Shown here one piece after another: positions 1-8,027 of a DNA stretch of 18,887 nt. The position numbers and the translations under genes were made by a program. Source of the stretch: an uncultured Rhodoplanes sp. (GTDB taxonomy: Bacteria > Pseudomonadota > Alphaproteobacteria > Rhizobiales > Xanthobacteraceae); contig CAKZHN010000173.1 of NCBI GenBank assembly GCA_936924235.1, positions 1-18,887 of the forward strand, in the 5' to 3' direction. Position 1 is the stretch's first letter; the number at the start of each line of letters is the position of its first letter. The notes under the pieces are model-generated. The model saw nothing but the letters and a program-made list of their open reading frames with translations. It searched no databases and had not been told where the DNA came from.

Positions 1-2065
1 GGATACATCGCGCGGTCTCCACGATCAGGTTGCCGAGTGCGTCGATGCGGCCGGCGAGACCGGGCTCGATCACGGTGGTTGCGTCGGGCTGTTCGAGGAT
101 GGCCGGCCCTTCGATGTGCGCGCCAGCAGGCAGGTCGAGCCGCGACCAGATCGCGGCGTCGCGAAACCCGCCGGCGAACCACACGCTGCGCATGCCGCGC
201 CGGGCTTTGTCCAAGGACGCAGAAGCCTCAGGTGCAAACACGCGGAAATCGAATGACGGACGGCGGCCGATGGCGGCGACCCGCAGCGAAACGATCCGCA
301 TCGGCAGGCCCGGCAGCAAGCGGCTGAACGACGCCAGATAAGCGGTTTCGAAGGCCTGACGGATCATCGTCTCGTTCACGCCCAGCGAGCCGCCGCTCGA
401 CGCAACGGGCAACGGAACGGCCACCGTGTGGGTCTGGCCGAGATAGTGCATATCGAGCTCGTAGACGATGTCAGTGCGCTCGACCGGAATGTCGGCGTCG
501 GCGATCACGGTGGCGGCGTTGCGGCCGGCGGTCTGCATGCGCCGCTCCAGCGCGGCACTGTCGAGGCCTTCGAGCATGATGTTGAGCGTCTGCACCGAGT
601 CGTGACGAAGGTCAGCCAGCACGCAGCCGAGCGCCGAGGTGATGCCGGGGAAGCGCGGCACCAGAGCGGCCTTCAGCCCGATCTCGCGAATGAGTGCGCT
701 GGCATGCAACGCACCGCCGCCGCCGAACGGCATGGCGGCAAACCGCGCTGGATCGTGGCCGCGCTCGATCGACACCAGCCGGATCGCACCGGCCATGCGC
801 GCTTCGGCGACACGGACGATCGCTGCCGCGGCATCTTCCACGTTGAGCTTCAGCGGCTCGCCGACATGGGTCGCAATCGCGCGGCGGGCAGCTTCGACGT
901 CGAGCGATTTCAATTCGCCGCCGAGCGGTCGCGCTGCATTGATGCGGCCGAGCACGACCTGCGCGTCGGTTAAGGTCGGCCTTGTGTTGCCTGCGCTGTA
1001 GCAGGCGGGGCCCGGCACCGAGCCCGCGCTTTCCGGTCCGACCTGCAGCAAGCCGCCACGGTCGACCGAGGCGATCGAGCCGCCGCCCGCGCCGATGGTG
1101 GTGATCTCGATCATCGGCGTGCGGATCACCAGACCGAAGTCCACCGTGGTCTGTGCCGCCACCGCGATCTTGCCGCCGGCTACCACTGAGACGTCGAACG
1201 ACGTGCCGCCGAGATCGCAGGTGATCAGGTTTTCGTAGCCCGCGGCCTTCGCGATGGCCGCGCCGGCCACCACGCCCGCAGCGGGCCCCGACAGCGCGGT
1301 GCGCGCCGGCAGTTTGCGCGCGGTCGCGGTCGACATGATGCCGCCGTTCGACTGCACGATCTGCAGCTTGCCGGGAAAGCTCTGCGTCGCGAGCGCGGCG
1401 TCGAGCTTGCCGAGATAGGACGCCACCACCGGCTGGAGATAACTGTTCAGTGCCGCGGTCGAAGAACGCTCGAACTCGCGGATTTCGGACAGCACCTCAT
1501 GGGAAGCCGTGACGAATTCGTTCGGCCAGACCTCGCGCACGGCCTCGAGAGCGCGCCGCTCGTTCTCGGCGTTGGCGTAGGCGTTGATGAAGGTGATGGC
1601 GATGGCCTGCGCGCCTTTGGCCAGTAGAGCTTTGGCCGCAGCGCGGACCTCATCGGCATTCACGCCGGCTCTTGTGGTGCCGTCGGCCAGCGTCCGCTCG
1701 TCGACCTCGAGCCGCATGTCGCGGTCGGCGATCGGCACGAAGTCGCCCCACAGGCCCCAGGTGCGGCGGCGATCGCGGCGCCGCATCTCCAAGGTGTCGC
1801 GGAAGCCGCGTGTGGCGATGATGCCGATCTTCGGCCCGCGCCGCTCCAGCAGCGTGTTGGTGCCGACCGTGGTGCCGTGCACGATGGACTGCATGCCGGC
1901 CGCGCCGCCGAGCGCCGCGAGCCCGTTGAGGAAGCCCAACGCCTCGTCGCCGCGCCGTGACGGCACCTTCGCGGTGCGGAACGTTCCCTTGGTGGAATCG
2001 AGCAGGAACAGGTCGGTGAAGGTGCCGCCGACATCGACTCCGACGATGACACCACGCCCGTTCAT
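1..2065 (-). CDS. hyuA: Hydantoinase/oxoprolinase subunit A, ATP-dependent (partial, runs off left edge)
   Basis: The minus frame opens with ATG at 2065 and stays open for 688 codons to the window edge without a stop. Because HyuA proteins are about 690 residues long, only the last few residues should be missing. The N-terminus carries the ASKHA phosphate motif GVDVGGTFTD (residues 9-18), followed by HGTTVGTNTLLER. A second phosphate motif, DLGGTSFDVS, lies at residues 284-293, followed by a GAGGGSIA loop, and a GGGGALHA segment occurs near the C-terminal third. The family includes N-methylhydantoinase, 5-oxoprolinase, caprolactamase and acetone carboxylase subunits. These activate a cyclic amide or ketone with ATP together with subunit B, in the cytoplasm. 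The start overlaps the stop of hyuB (ATGA), which implies translational coupling. The real substrate is not visible from the sequence; a lactam or cyclic imide is my guess from context. Confidence 0.93.
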   Translation of the reverse strand, partial: MNGRGVIVGVDVGGTFTDLFLLDSTKGTFRTAKVPSRRGDEALGFLNGLAALGGAAGMQSIVHGTTVGTNTLLERRGPKIGIIATRGFRDTLEMRRRDRRRTWGLWGDFVPIADRDMRLEVDERTLADGTTRAGVNADEVRAAAKALLAKGAQAIAITFINAYANAENERRALEAVREVWPNEFVTASHEVLSEIREFERSSTAALNSYLQPVVASYLGKLDAALATQSFPGKLQIVQSNGGIMSTATARKLPARTALSGPAAGVVAGAAIAKAAGYENLITCDLGGTSFDVSVVAGGKIAVAAQTTVDFGLVIRTPMIEITTIGAGGGSIASVDRGGLLQVGPESAGSVPGPACYSAGNTRPTLTDAQVVLGRINAARPLGGELKSLDVEAARRAIATHVGEPLKLNVEDAAAAIVRVAEARMAGAIRLVSIERGHDPARFAAMPFGGGGALHASALIREIGLKAALVPRFPGITSALGCVLADLRHDSVQTLNIMLEGLDSAALERRMQTAGRNAATVIADADIPVERTDIVYELDMHYLGQTHTVAVPLPVASSGGSLGVNETMIRQAFETAYLASFSRLLPGLPMRIVSLRVAAIGRRPSFDFRVFAPEASASLDKARRGMRSVWFAGGFRDAAIWSRLDLPAGAHIEGPAILEQPDATTVIEPGLAGRIDALGNLIVETARCI

Positions 2066-3795
2066 CGGTTGCCGCGCACCTTGGCTGTCGCATCGGCGTC
2101 GAGCGAGCCGTCGTCACGCAGCACGGTCTTGTAGCTGTCGAGCGCCGCAAGCCGCGAGACATAGCCGAGCCGTACATCGCGGGCGACGCGTGTCGGATCG
2201 CGCTGCGCCGGATCGCCGAAGCCACCGCCGCCCGGCGTCTCAAGCCGCACCTTCTGGCCGCGGCGGATCTTGACGTCGGTGACCTTGGAGACCAGCGGCG
2301 GCGTGGCTTCGCCGTTGTCGGTTTCGTAGACAAAGCGGTTCAGCACGGCGCTGCCGCCGCCGGCGACGCCGAACGGCGGATACTTGCCGCGCTCGCCGAG
2401 CAGGAACACCTCGGCGCCGCCGTCGGCCAGCGCCTCGACCTCGTAGATCGCACCGAGCCCGCCGCGGTGCCGGCCCGGCCCGCCGGAGTCGGGCCGCAGC
2501 GCCCATTGCGTGAACATCACCGGATAAAGCGATTCCAGGATCTCGATCGGCGGGATGGTAGCGGTCGAGATCGGATTGTTGGCGTGGTTGAGCCCGTCGC
2601 CCTCGGGATTGCCGCCGAGCCCGCCGCCGAAGAAACAGAACATCACCCAGCGCCGGCCGTGCTCGCGCCAGCCGGCCAGCGACAGCGCGTTGATGGTGGC
2701 GAACGGACTCCCGTTGGCGCGCTCTGGCGCGGCCTTGGCGAAGGCGCCGAAGATGGTGTCGATGACGCGCAGGATGGTCTCGGTGTAGCCGCCGACCGGC
2801 TTCGGCGCCGAAACGCCGAGCAGCGTGGTCTCCGGGATGACGAAGTCGATCGGCGCGAGGCAACCGGCGTTGGCCGGGACGTCGGTGAACAGGTGCTTCA
2901 GCGCGACGTAGCAGCAGGCGACCGTGGTCGAGCGCGAGATGTTGAGCGGACCGTCGCAGGGCGGCGCCGAGCGCGAGAAATCGAGCGTCATCCGCTCGCC
3001 CTTGATGGTCAGGTCGAGCGCGATGCGGAGCGGCGCGTCGGTGACGCCGTCGTTGTCGAGGAAGTCGTCATAGGAATAGGTGCCGTCCGGCAGCGCCGCG
3101 ATGTTGGCGCGCATCAGCGCCTCGGCCCGCGCGCTGAGCTGAGCCATCGCAGCTTCGATCGTGTCCTCGCCATGCTCATCGAGCAGCGCGTTGAGGCGGC
3201 GCTCGCCGAGGTCGAGCGCATTGAGCTGGCCGTTGAGGTCGCCCCAGTTCGACAGCGGCACGCGCGAATTGGCGCCGAGGATGTCGATGATGTCCTGCTG
3301 CAGCTCCCCACCGCGGATGAGCTTCACCGGCGGAATGCGGAAGCCCTCCTGGAAGCTCTCGGTGGCCTTGGCATTGAAGTTGCCGGGCACATTTCCGCCG
3401 ACGTCGAGCCAGTGGCCGACCGAGGCCAGCCAGACGAACACCTTGCCGTTGCGCATGAGCGGCCGCACGAGACGGAAGTCGTTGAGGTGGGTGCCGCCGT
3501 CATAGGGATCGTTGAAAATGTAAGTGTCGCCCGGCTTGAGCTCGCCGTCGCGCGCGACCTTGTCAATCACCGCCCTCACGGCGAAGGCCATGGCGCCGAC
3601 AAAAATCGGCAGGCCCGATGTCCCTTGCACCAGCGTGGCGCCGGTCTCGGCGTGGTAGAGCCCGTGGCAGGCGTCGTGGGCCTCGGCGATGATCGGGTTG
3701 AAGGCCGAGCGATAAAGTGTCGCGTCCATCTCGTCGGCGATCTGGACGAGGCGGCCGTTGAGCACCGCAAGCGTGACGGGATCGAGCGGGGTCAC
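2062..3795 (-). CDS. hyuB: Hydantoinase/oxoprolinase subunit B
   Basis: This is a 577-residue protein of the HyuB family, whose usual length is 520-600. The N-terminus DPVTLAVLNGRLVQIADEMD is the typical opening, and a glycine-rich tail (TPGGGGFGDPAQRDP) is also characteristic. It pairs with HyuA in ATP-dependent opening of a cyclic amide-type substrate. The chosen GTG start (3795) overlaps the TGA of the upstream lyase gene as GTGA, and its own stop overlaps the hyuA ATG. It therefore sits in the middle of a tightly coupled unit. Only a weak AGG lies upstream of the GTG, which fits re-initiation from the preceding gene. Acetone carboxylase would need a small gamma subunit, and none is visible here. 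The family call is firm; the substrate is unknown. Confidence 0.93.
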   Translation of the reverse strand: MTPLDPVTLAVLNGRLVQIADEMDATLYRSAFNPIIAEAHDACHGLYHAETGATLVQGTSGLPIFVGAMAFAVRAVIDKVARDGELKPGDTYIFNDPYDGGTHLNDFRLVRPLMRNGKVFVWLASVGHWLDVGGNVPGNFNAKATESFQEGFRIPPVKLIRGGELQQDIIDILGANSRVPLSNWGDLNGQLNALDLGERRLNALLDEHGEDTIEAAMAQLSARAEALMRANIAALPDGTYSYDDFLDNDGVTDAPLRIALDLTIKGERMTLDFSRSAPPCDGPLNISRSTTVACCYVALKHLFTDVPANAGCLAPIDFVIPETTLLGVSAPKPVGGYTETILRVIDTIFGAFAKAAPERANGSPFATINALSLAGWREHGRRWVMFCFFGGGLGGNPEGDGLNHANNPISTATIPPIEILESLYPVMFTQWALRPDSGGPGRHRGGLGAIYEVEALADGGAEVFLLGERGKYPPFGVAGGGSAVLNRFVYETDNGEATPPLVSKVTDVKIRRGQKVRLETPGGGGFGDPAQRDPTRVARDVRLGYVSRLAALDSYKTVLRDDGSLDADATAKVRGNR

Positions 3796-4697
3796 CGGGA
3801 ACCTGAAGTCTTGGTCGCCGGCGGCGCCTCGGTCTCATAACGCTTGCCGAGCGCCAGCATGTCGGCAGTGCCGATCAGCCGGTTGATGCCGTCGAAGTCG
3901 AGCATGCGGTTGCGGAACGGCTCGTTGGTGCCATGCTGCGCCAGCGACGTGTAGTAGTCCATGGCGGTGCAGGCGACCGCGCGGGCGATGCCTCCCGGGA
4001 AGATCACCAAGCCGTAGCCGATGGCTTCGAGTTCTTTCGCCGCCAGAAGCTGGGTCTTGCCGCCCTCCACCATGTTGGCCATCAGCGGCACTTTGTTGCC
4101 GAGCGTCGTGACGATGCGGGCGAGATCGTCGCGGGTCTTCGGCGCCTCGACGAACAGCATGTCGGCGCCGGCATCGCGATACATCGCGGCGCGCTCGATG
4201 GCGCGGTCGAAGCCTTCGACTGCCACGGCGTCGGTGCGCGCGACGATCAGCGTCTCGCGCGAGCGCCGCGCGTCGACCGCGGCGCGGATCTTGCCGCACA
4301 TTTCCTGTGCGGGGATCAGCGCCTTGCCGTCGAGATGGCCGCAGCGCTTGGGAAAGTCCTGGTCCTCGAGCTGGATCGCAGTGGCGCCGGCGCGCTCGAA
4401 CTCGCGGATGGTGCGCACCACGTTGAGCGCGTTGCCGTAGCCGGTGTCGCCATCGACGATCAGGTGCGCGCTGACGCGGTCGCGGATCAGCGCCAGCGTC
4501 TCGGTCACCTCGGTCATGCTGACGAGGCCGATGTCCGGCCGCCCAAGGCGCGTGTAGGCGATGGCCGCGCCGGACACGTAGAGCGTCTCGAAACCGGCCT
4601 GCGTCGCGACCAGCGACGTGAAGGGATCGTAGACGCCCGGCGCCACCACGATGGGTTTGTGGGCGAGGCGGGAGCGCAGCGTTTCAGGTTCGGGCAT
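3792..4697 (-). CDS. Isocitrate lyase/PEP mutase family C-C lyase (2,3-dimethylmalate lyase / methylisocitrate lyase-like)
   Basis: This is a 301-residue TIM-barrel enzyme of the isocitrate lyase/PEP mutase superfamily. With the ATG at 4697 as residue 1, it has the substrate-binding SGAA (42-45), the metal-binding DGDTGYG (82-88), LED (110-112) and the lyase loop KRCGH (117-121) with its catalytic cysteine. The cysteine loop argues for a C-C lyase such as methylisocitrate lyase or 2,3-dimethylmalate lyase, rather than PEP mutase. The product would be pyruvate or glyoxylate plus a second acid. A GTG at 4703 that overlaps the livF stop (GTGA) is an alternative start adding two residues. I prefer the ATG because a GGA lies about 9 bases upstream of it. 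Its place between an ABC transporter and hyuBA, and across the promoter from a LeuCD-like hydratase, suggests it cleaves the hydrated product of that enzyme (inference). Confidence 0.88.
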   Translation of the reverse strand: MPEPETLRSRLAHKPIVVAPGVYDPFTSLVATQAGFETLYVSGAAIAYTRLGRPDIGLVSMTEVTETLALIRDRVSAHLIVDGDTGYGNALNVVRTIREFERAGATAIQLEDQDFPKRCGHLDGKALIPAQEMCGKIRAAVDARRSRETLIVARTDAVAVEGFDRAIERAAMYRDAGADMLFVEAPKTRDDLARIVTTLGNKVPLMANMVEGGKTQLLAAKELEAIGYGLVIFPGGIARAVACTAMDYYTSLAQHGTNEPFRNRMLDFDGINRLIGTADMLALGKRYETEAPPATKTSGSR

Positions 4698-4699
4698 TG

Positions 4700-5413
4700 T
4701 CACATTCCGAGATAGGCGCGCTTGAGGTCCGGGTCGTTGCGGATGTCGGCCGCGCTTCCCTGTAGCACGAACCGGCCATTGTCGAGGATATAGGCCCGGC
4801 GCGCCACCTCCAGGCTTTGGACCACATTCTGCTCGACCAGAAGGAGAGCGATGCCTTCGGCATTGATGGTCTTGATCAGCGCGAACAGCTCTTCGACCAG
4901 GAGCGGCGACAGGCCCAGCGACGGCTCGTCGAGGATCAGAAGCCGCGGTTCCGCCATCAGCCCGCGCCCGATCGCCAGCATCTGCTGCTCGCCGCCGGAC
5001 AGCGTGCCGGCGCGCTGGCGCCGCCGTTTGGCGAGCCGCGGGAAGATCGAGAACACGCGCTGGCGGTTCTGCCGGCGGTGGCTGCGACCGCGGCGGTAGG
5101 CGCCGAGGTCGAGGTTTTCGCCTACCGTCATGTTGGGAAAGATGCGGCGGCCTTCCGGCACGTGAATGAGCCCGCGCGCCACGATCTCCTTGGGCCGCGC
5201 CGCATGGATCGGCACGCCGGTAAAGCGGATGGTGCCCTGCCAGGGCCGCACCACGCCCGACAGCGTGCGGTTGAGCGTCGACTTGCCGGCGCCGTTGGAG
5301 CCGAGCACCGCGACGATCTCGCGGTCCTGTACGGTGAGATCGACACCGCGCAGGATCTCGGTCGCGCCGTAGCCGGTGTGCAATCCGCTGACGGTGAGAA
5401 GCGGCTCAGGCAT
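4700..5413 (-). CDS. livF: Branched-chain amino acid-type ABC transporter ATP-binding protein
   Basis: This is a 237-residue ABC ATPase of LivF type, normal in length. Walker A is GSNGAGKST (38-46), the signature is LSGGE (138-142) and Walker B is LLILDE (158-163), followed by a late VEQN switch-histidine-region variant typical of LivF. The ATG at 5413 is chosen over upstream codons in the same frame because the family N-terminus (PLLTVSGLHTGYG) begins directly after it. The gene starts inside the end of livG (8-base overlap). It hydrolyses ATP at the inner membrane, as a heterodimer with LivG, to drive uptake through LivH and LivM. Transporters of this class carry amino acids, but also ureas, amides and aromatic acids, so the name does not fix the substrate. 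Confidence 0.93.
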   Translation of the reverse strand: MPEPLLTVSGLHTGYGATEILRGVDLTVQDREIVAVLGSNGAGKSTLNRTLSGVVRPWQGTIRFTGVPIHAARPKEIVARGLIHVPEGRRIFPNMTVGENLDLGAYRRGRSHRRQNRQRVFSIFPRLAKRRRQRAGTLSGGEQQMLAIGRGLMAEPRLLILDEPSLGLSPLLVEELFALIKTINAEGIALLLVEQNVVQSLEVARRAYILDNGRFVLQGSAADIRNDPDLKRAYLGM

Positions 5414-6161
5414 GAACTGCTCCCGCGGCGATGCGCGCCGCCGCGCCATGGCCGAGGTAGGCCTCGATGACGTGCGGGTCGGCGGCGATGTCCTTTGGCG
5501 TGCCTTGCGCGATGATGCGGCCTTCTGACAGGACGAAAACCTGCTCGGCAAGGCTCATGACGGCCTGCATGATGTGCTCGATCATCACGATGGTGACGCC
5601 GCGGTTGGCGATGGCGCGGATCACCGGCAGCATGTCGCGCACCTCTGACGGATTGAGTCCGGCCAGCACCTCGTCGAGCAGCAGCAGCCGGGGCTCGATG
5701 GCCAACGCCCGGGCAAGCTCGAGCCGCTTGCGGCCCGCGACGGTCAGCGCGGCCGCCGGCTGATCGAGCATGTCGGCGAGGTCGACCGCCTCGGCGATCC
5801 GGCCGGCCGCGGCCAGCGCATCGATGCGCCCCGGCCGGTAGAGATGCGAGCCGACCGCGATGTTCTCGCGCACGGTGAGGCCTGCAAACGGCTGCACGAT
5901 CTGGAAGGTACGGGCAATGCCCTGCCGTGCGAGGAGGTGCGGCGGCCGGCCGGTGATATCGGAGCCGCGATAGGCGATGCGGCCTTCGGTCGGCGCGGCG
6001 AAGCCCGAGATGATCGAGAACAGCGTGGTCTTGCCGGCGCCGTTCGGTCCGATCAGCGCGGTGATGCGGCCGGTTTCAGCCGTGAACGATGCCTTGTCGA
6101 CGGCCAGCAGGCCGCCGAAGCGCTTCGACGCGTTCTCGACCTGAAGCAGCGTCTCAGCCAC
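5406..6161 (-). CDS. livG: Branched-chain amino acid-type ABC transporter ATP-binding protein
   Basis: This is a 251-residue ABC ATPase of LivG type. Walker A is GPNGAGKTT (38-46), and the Q-loop region reads GIARTFQIVQPF. Walker B is LLLLDE (159-164), and the switch histidine sits in MIEHIM. The signature, normally LSYGQ or similar, reads LTVAG (139-143) and is followed by RKRLELARAL, so the signature motif is degenerate while its flanks are conserved. The start is a GTG at 6161 with a GGAGG about 6 bases upstream, and it lies within the end of livM (8-base overlap). It is expected to pair with LivF as the second ATPase of the uptake system. The family call is firm. Confidence 0.93.
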   Translation of the reverse strand: MAETLLQVENASKRFGGLLAVDKASFTAETGRITALIGPNGAGKTTLFSIISGFAAPTEGRIAYRGSDITGRPPHLLARQGIARTFQIVQPFAGLTVRENIAVGSHLYRPGRIDALAAAGRIAEAVDLADMLDQPAAALTVAGRKRLELARALAIEPRLLLLDEVLAGLNPSEVRDMLPVIRAIANRGVTIVMIEHIMQAVMSLAEQVFVLSEGRIIAQGTPKDIAADPHVIEAYLGHGAAARIAAGAVHA

Positions 6162-7140
6162 GCTTGTCCTCCACGGTGGCTGTCGGCAGGAGCTTCCGGA
6201 AGATGCTGTGCGCGCTTGCGGCCAATCCGGCGATGCCGCGCGGCGCGAAGGCCACCACGATGACGAGTACGCCGCCGTAGATCACGAGATTGAGCCCCGG
6301 CGCGTCACCGGTCACGAGCTTGGCAGCCTCGCCCAATGCTTTGACCACGAGCGCGCCAAGCAGGGGACCGAACACCGTGCCGACGCCGCCGATGATTGGC
6401 GCCAGCAGCGCCTCGATCGAGATCCATGGGCCATAGGCGATGCCGGAATCGACGAACAGGAAGTACTGCGCGTAGAAACCGCCGCCTGCCGCCGTGATCG
6501 CGGCTGAAATCGTCATGGCAATGAGCTTGACTTCCACCACGTTGACGCCGAGCGCCTTGGCGGCTTCCTCGTTCTCGCGCACTGCCACGAGATAGGCGCC
6601 GAAGCGGCTGTCCTCGATCAGCCGCACCACGATCATCGAGGCGGCGGTGAGCGCCAGCGCGATCGCATAGAACGGCAGCCGGCTCTGGAACTGAAATGCC
6701 TCCGGGCGCAGATCGAGCTTGATGAGAAGCCCGACGCCTGCGCCGGTCACCGGCGCGACGCTGGCGATGATGCGCAGCACCTCGGCGAAGGCGAGCGTCA
6801 CCAGCGCAAAGTATGAGCCCTTGAGGCCCGAGCGGAAGCTCAGCGCTCCGGTGATCGCGCCGACCAGTGCGCCGGCCGCGATGGCGAGCCCGAAGGCGAC
6901 CCAGGCGTTGATGCCGAACTGCAGTTGCAGGATCGCGGTCGCATAGGCGCCGGTGCCGAAGAAGGCCGCGTGACCGAAGGAGTATTGTCCGCCGTAGCCG
7001 CCGAGCAGGTTCCAGCCCTGGCCGACGAGCGCGATCAGCAGCGTCGTCACCAAGAAATTGAGCACGACATTGGACGTCGTGAAGAGCGGCACCAGCGCGA
7101 GCAGCGCGGTTGCGACCAGGATCGAGGAGATCCCCTTCAT
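6154..7140 (-). CDS. livM: Branched-chain amino acid-type ABC transporter permease LivM
   Basis: This is a 328-residue, very hydrophobic protein with about nine predicted membrane segments, in the family's usual length range. The family motif GGYGGQYSFGHAAFFGTGAYA appears near residues 47-67. The cytoplasmic coupling segment (AVRENEEAAKALGVNVVEVKLIA) and the late IIGGVGTVFGPLLGA stretch are also typical. It forms the inner-membrane channel with LivH. The ATG at 7140 overlaps the TGA of livH (ATGA), and the 3' end overlaps livG, so all transporter subunits are coupled. The C-terminal tail is short and charged. Confidence 0.93.
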   Translation of the reverse strand: MKGISSILVATALLALVPLFTTSNVVLNFLVTTLLIALVGQGWNLLGGYGGQYSFGHAAFFGTGAYATAILQLQFGINAWVAFGLAIAAGALVGAITGALSFRSGLKGSYFALVTLAFAEVLRIIASVAPVTGAGVGLLIKLDLRPEAFQFQSRLPFYAIALALTAASMIVVRLIEDSRFGAYLVAVRENEEAAKALGVNVVEVKLIAMTISAAITAAGGGFYAQYFLFVDSGIAYGPWISIEALLAPIIGGVGTVFGPLLGALVVKALGEAAKLVTGDAPGLNLVIYGGVLVIVVAFAPRGIAGLAASAHSIFRKLLPTATVEDKRG

Positions 7141-8009
7141 GCCCGCTCCCCGAAAAGGCCGTTGGGACGAAGGAGGAGCACCAGAATGAACATCACGAAG
7201 ATGCCGATCTGGCCGAGCGATTCACCGAGATAGAGCCCGCACAGGCTTTCGACGACACCGACGAACAGTCCGCCGAGCAGGGCCCCGGCGACAGAGCCCA
7301 TGCCGCCGAGCACTACGACCGTGAAGGCGACAAGAACGAAGGCGTTGCCGGCATGCGGGTTGACGTAATAGGTCGGCATCAGCAGGCATGCCGCGATGGC
7401 AAGGCATGCGGTGCCGAGGCCGAACGTCACGGCGTAGATGTGGGCCACGTCGATGCCGGCGAGTTCTGCGCCGAGCTTTTCCTTCGCCACCGCGCGGATC
7501 GCTTTGCCGGTGCTGGTGAAGCGCATGAAGATCCCAAGGACGACAGCGACGCCGACCACGGCGCTGCAGGCGATCACGCGGGGCTTGGCCAGGAACGCGT
7601 TGCCGAACTCGATGACGTCGAAGGCGTAGGGCAGGTTGATGGTGCGGGTGTCGGCGCGAAACGCGTAGAGCAGCGCGTTCTCTATGACGACGGCGAGACC
7701 GAGCGTCACCAGCAGGATGTTGCGATCGTCGCCATGCGCCGCCGGCCCGATTACGTAGCGCTGCACGACGTAGCCGATGACGAAGAATAGCGGCGTAAGG
7801 CCCACCGCCGCGACGTAAGGATCGATGCCAAACAGCTGGTAGGTGAAGAACACCGCGAACATCGCAGCGGTCAGCAGCGCGCCATGCGCGAAGTTGATGA
7901 TGTGCAGGACGCCGTAGATCAGCGTCAGCCCGAGCGCCACCAGCGCATATACGGCGCCGGTCATCAATCCGTTCAGCACCGCTGGAACGAGGATGACCGG
8001 CGACAGCAC
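7137..8009 (-). CDS. livH: Branched-chain amino acid-type ABC transporter permease LivH
   Basis: This is a 290-residue membrane protein of LivH type. The N-terminus reads LNGLMTGAVYALVALGLTLIYGV and is followed by INFAHGALL, both hallmarks of the family. The coupling segment RAVAKEKLGAELAGID and the VVLGGMGSVAGALLGG stretch are also present. The start is a GTG at 8009, which lies 18 bases after the stop of the binding-protein gene. No upstream ATG exists in this frame before that stop, and no strong ribosome-binding site is visible. The protein pairs with LivM as the permease heterodimer in the inner membrane. The alpha-helical content and length are normal. Confidence 0.93.
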   Translation of the reverse strand: MLSPVILVPAVLNGLMTGAVYALVALGLTLIYGVLHIINFAHGALLTAAMFAVFFTYQLFGIDPYVAAVGLTPLFFVIGYVVQRYVIGPAAHGDDRNILLVTLGLAVVIENALLYAFRADTRTINLPYAFDVIEFGNAFLAKPRVIACSAVVGVAVVLGIFMRFTSTGKAIRAVAKEKLGAELAGIDVAHIYAVTFGLGTACLAIAACLLMPTYYVNPHAGNAFVLVAFTVVVLGGMGSVAGALLGGLFVGVVESLCGLYLGESLGQIGIFVMFILVLLLRPNGLFGERA

Positions 8010-8027
8010 GGCGACCGATGCCCGGCG

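Noticed and set aside
2467..3840. 457-residue plus-strand frame opposite hyuB
   Set aside because: Lies wholly antisense to a firm HyuB coding region, has no recognisable motif, and is the usual by-product of high third-position GC.
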